From positions 4,070,501 to 4,134,500 of the forward strand of contig VXAI01000039.1 of NCBI GenBank assembly GCA_013399305.1: a stretch of 64,000 nucleotides of DNA, read 5' to 3'. Below are positions 63,548 to 64,000 of this stretch, piece by piece. The notes under the pieces were generated by a model. It was not told the origin of the DNA. It saw only the letters and a program-made list of their open reading frames with translations, and made no database searches. The position numbers and the translations under genes were made by a program. Position 1 is the first letter of the stretch. Every line of letters begins with the position of its first letter. This DNA is from Rostratula benghalensis. Lineage: Eukaryota; Chordata; Aves; Charadriiformes; Rostratulidae.

Positions 63548-64000
63548 ATTTTAAAAGGCAATTTGAAGCCTCTGTGCCAAAGCACTTAAATAAGTCTTCT
63601 GATGACTGAACCCAGTAGACTGCACATTTTCCTTTGAATTTCTTACATTTTCATACTTCTATGTGACTTCAGCTTGCTGTCATGGAACAGCAAATTGATT
63701 TTTCTTTTCTAAAGAAATAGTCTTAAATATTGGCAGACATCTTATGAAGCTTTTTACATAAAGGCTTTTCAGGCTTTATTATTTTAAATTCACATTAGGG
63801 GCCTTCAGGGCATGTTCAGTAATCATTTTTTTTCAATTGCCTTTGCTTTGTGTTTATTTCCCCTAAAAAATTCCTCCAGGCAGAGCTGTGCTCCTGACAC
63901 ATTTCAGACTTCAAATCTTGGGCTTTGGCCTGTCTTCCTATATATATCCTGTTAGTTTTACTGCTGCCTGTCACCTTGTGCATAAGCCAGACTGAACATA
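63548..64000. other. AT-rich unique sequence, nothing recognised
   Basis: No repeat, frame or site that I can support. Confidence 0.4.

Noticed and set aside
1..64000. CRISPR arrays, operons, tRNA or rRNA genes, endogenous viral genes
   Set aside because: None seen. There are no regularly spaced repeats, no tRNA box B word in a cloverleaf context, and no recognisable viral protein motif.

Overview
The window looks like bird nuclear DNA, probably from a macrochromosome. It is AT-rich and gene-poor, and five of its repeats share the CR1 retroposon 3' end typical of bird genomes (an 'aagggacctttaagatc'-type block followed by copies of 'attctatg'). Much older CR1 and L2 relics, of kinds common in turtles and crocodilians, are also present. 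CR1 alone does not fix the species.

I recognise no protein-coding gene. Every open frame is short. The longest stop-free stretch I traced is 143 codons (minus strand, 24967-25398), and chance alone could give about one such run in a window of this size and composition. No bacterial features apply: no operons, ribosome sites, CRISPR arrays, tRNAs or rRNAs.

Layout. Positions 1 to about 1.15 kb read like the distal 3' untranslated region of a plus-strand gene whose coding part lies to the left; two poly(A) signals (584, 1129) are followed by T/GT-rich DNA. Positions 1.15-12.5 kb contain no recent repeat. From 12.5 kb onward there are scattered CR1 pieces: plus strand at 12.5, 16.8 and 25.4 kb; minus strand at 38.7, 54.06, 58.82 and 62.53 kb. 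Three heavily decayed CR1 copies of an older amniote type lie at 13.4, 40.4 and 50.5 kb. An L2-type LINE fossil at about 29.4-30.66 kb still shows reverse transcriptase sequence blocks and a reptile-type 3' end. Simple repeats include an AT microsatellite at 18.8 kb and several poly(A)/poly(T) runs.

The rest is unique AT-rich sequence. A few GC- or CpG-raised patches (7.3, 21, 36.6-37.5 and 63.05-63.55 kb) are the best places to look for unannotated exons, lncRNA exons or conserved enhancers. Four stretches have an exon-like start, a good splice acceptor followed by open sequence: minus 24967-25364, minus 37357-37449, plus 46921-47306 and plus 63368-63547. All are weak predictions. I found no evidence of a new biological system here; the relic LINEs and the exon-like or enhancer-like patches are the most useful leads.
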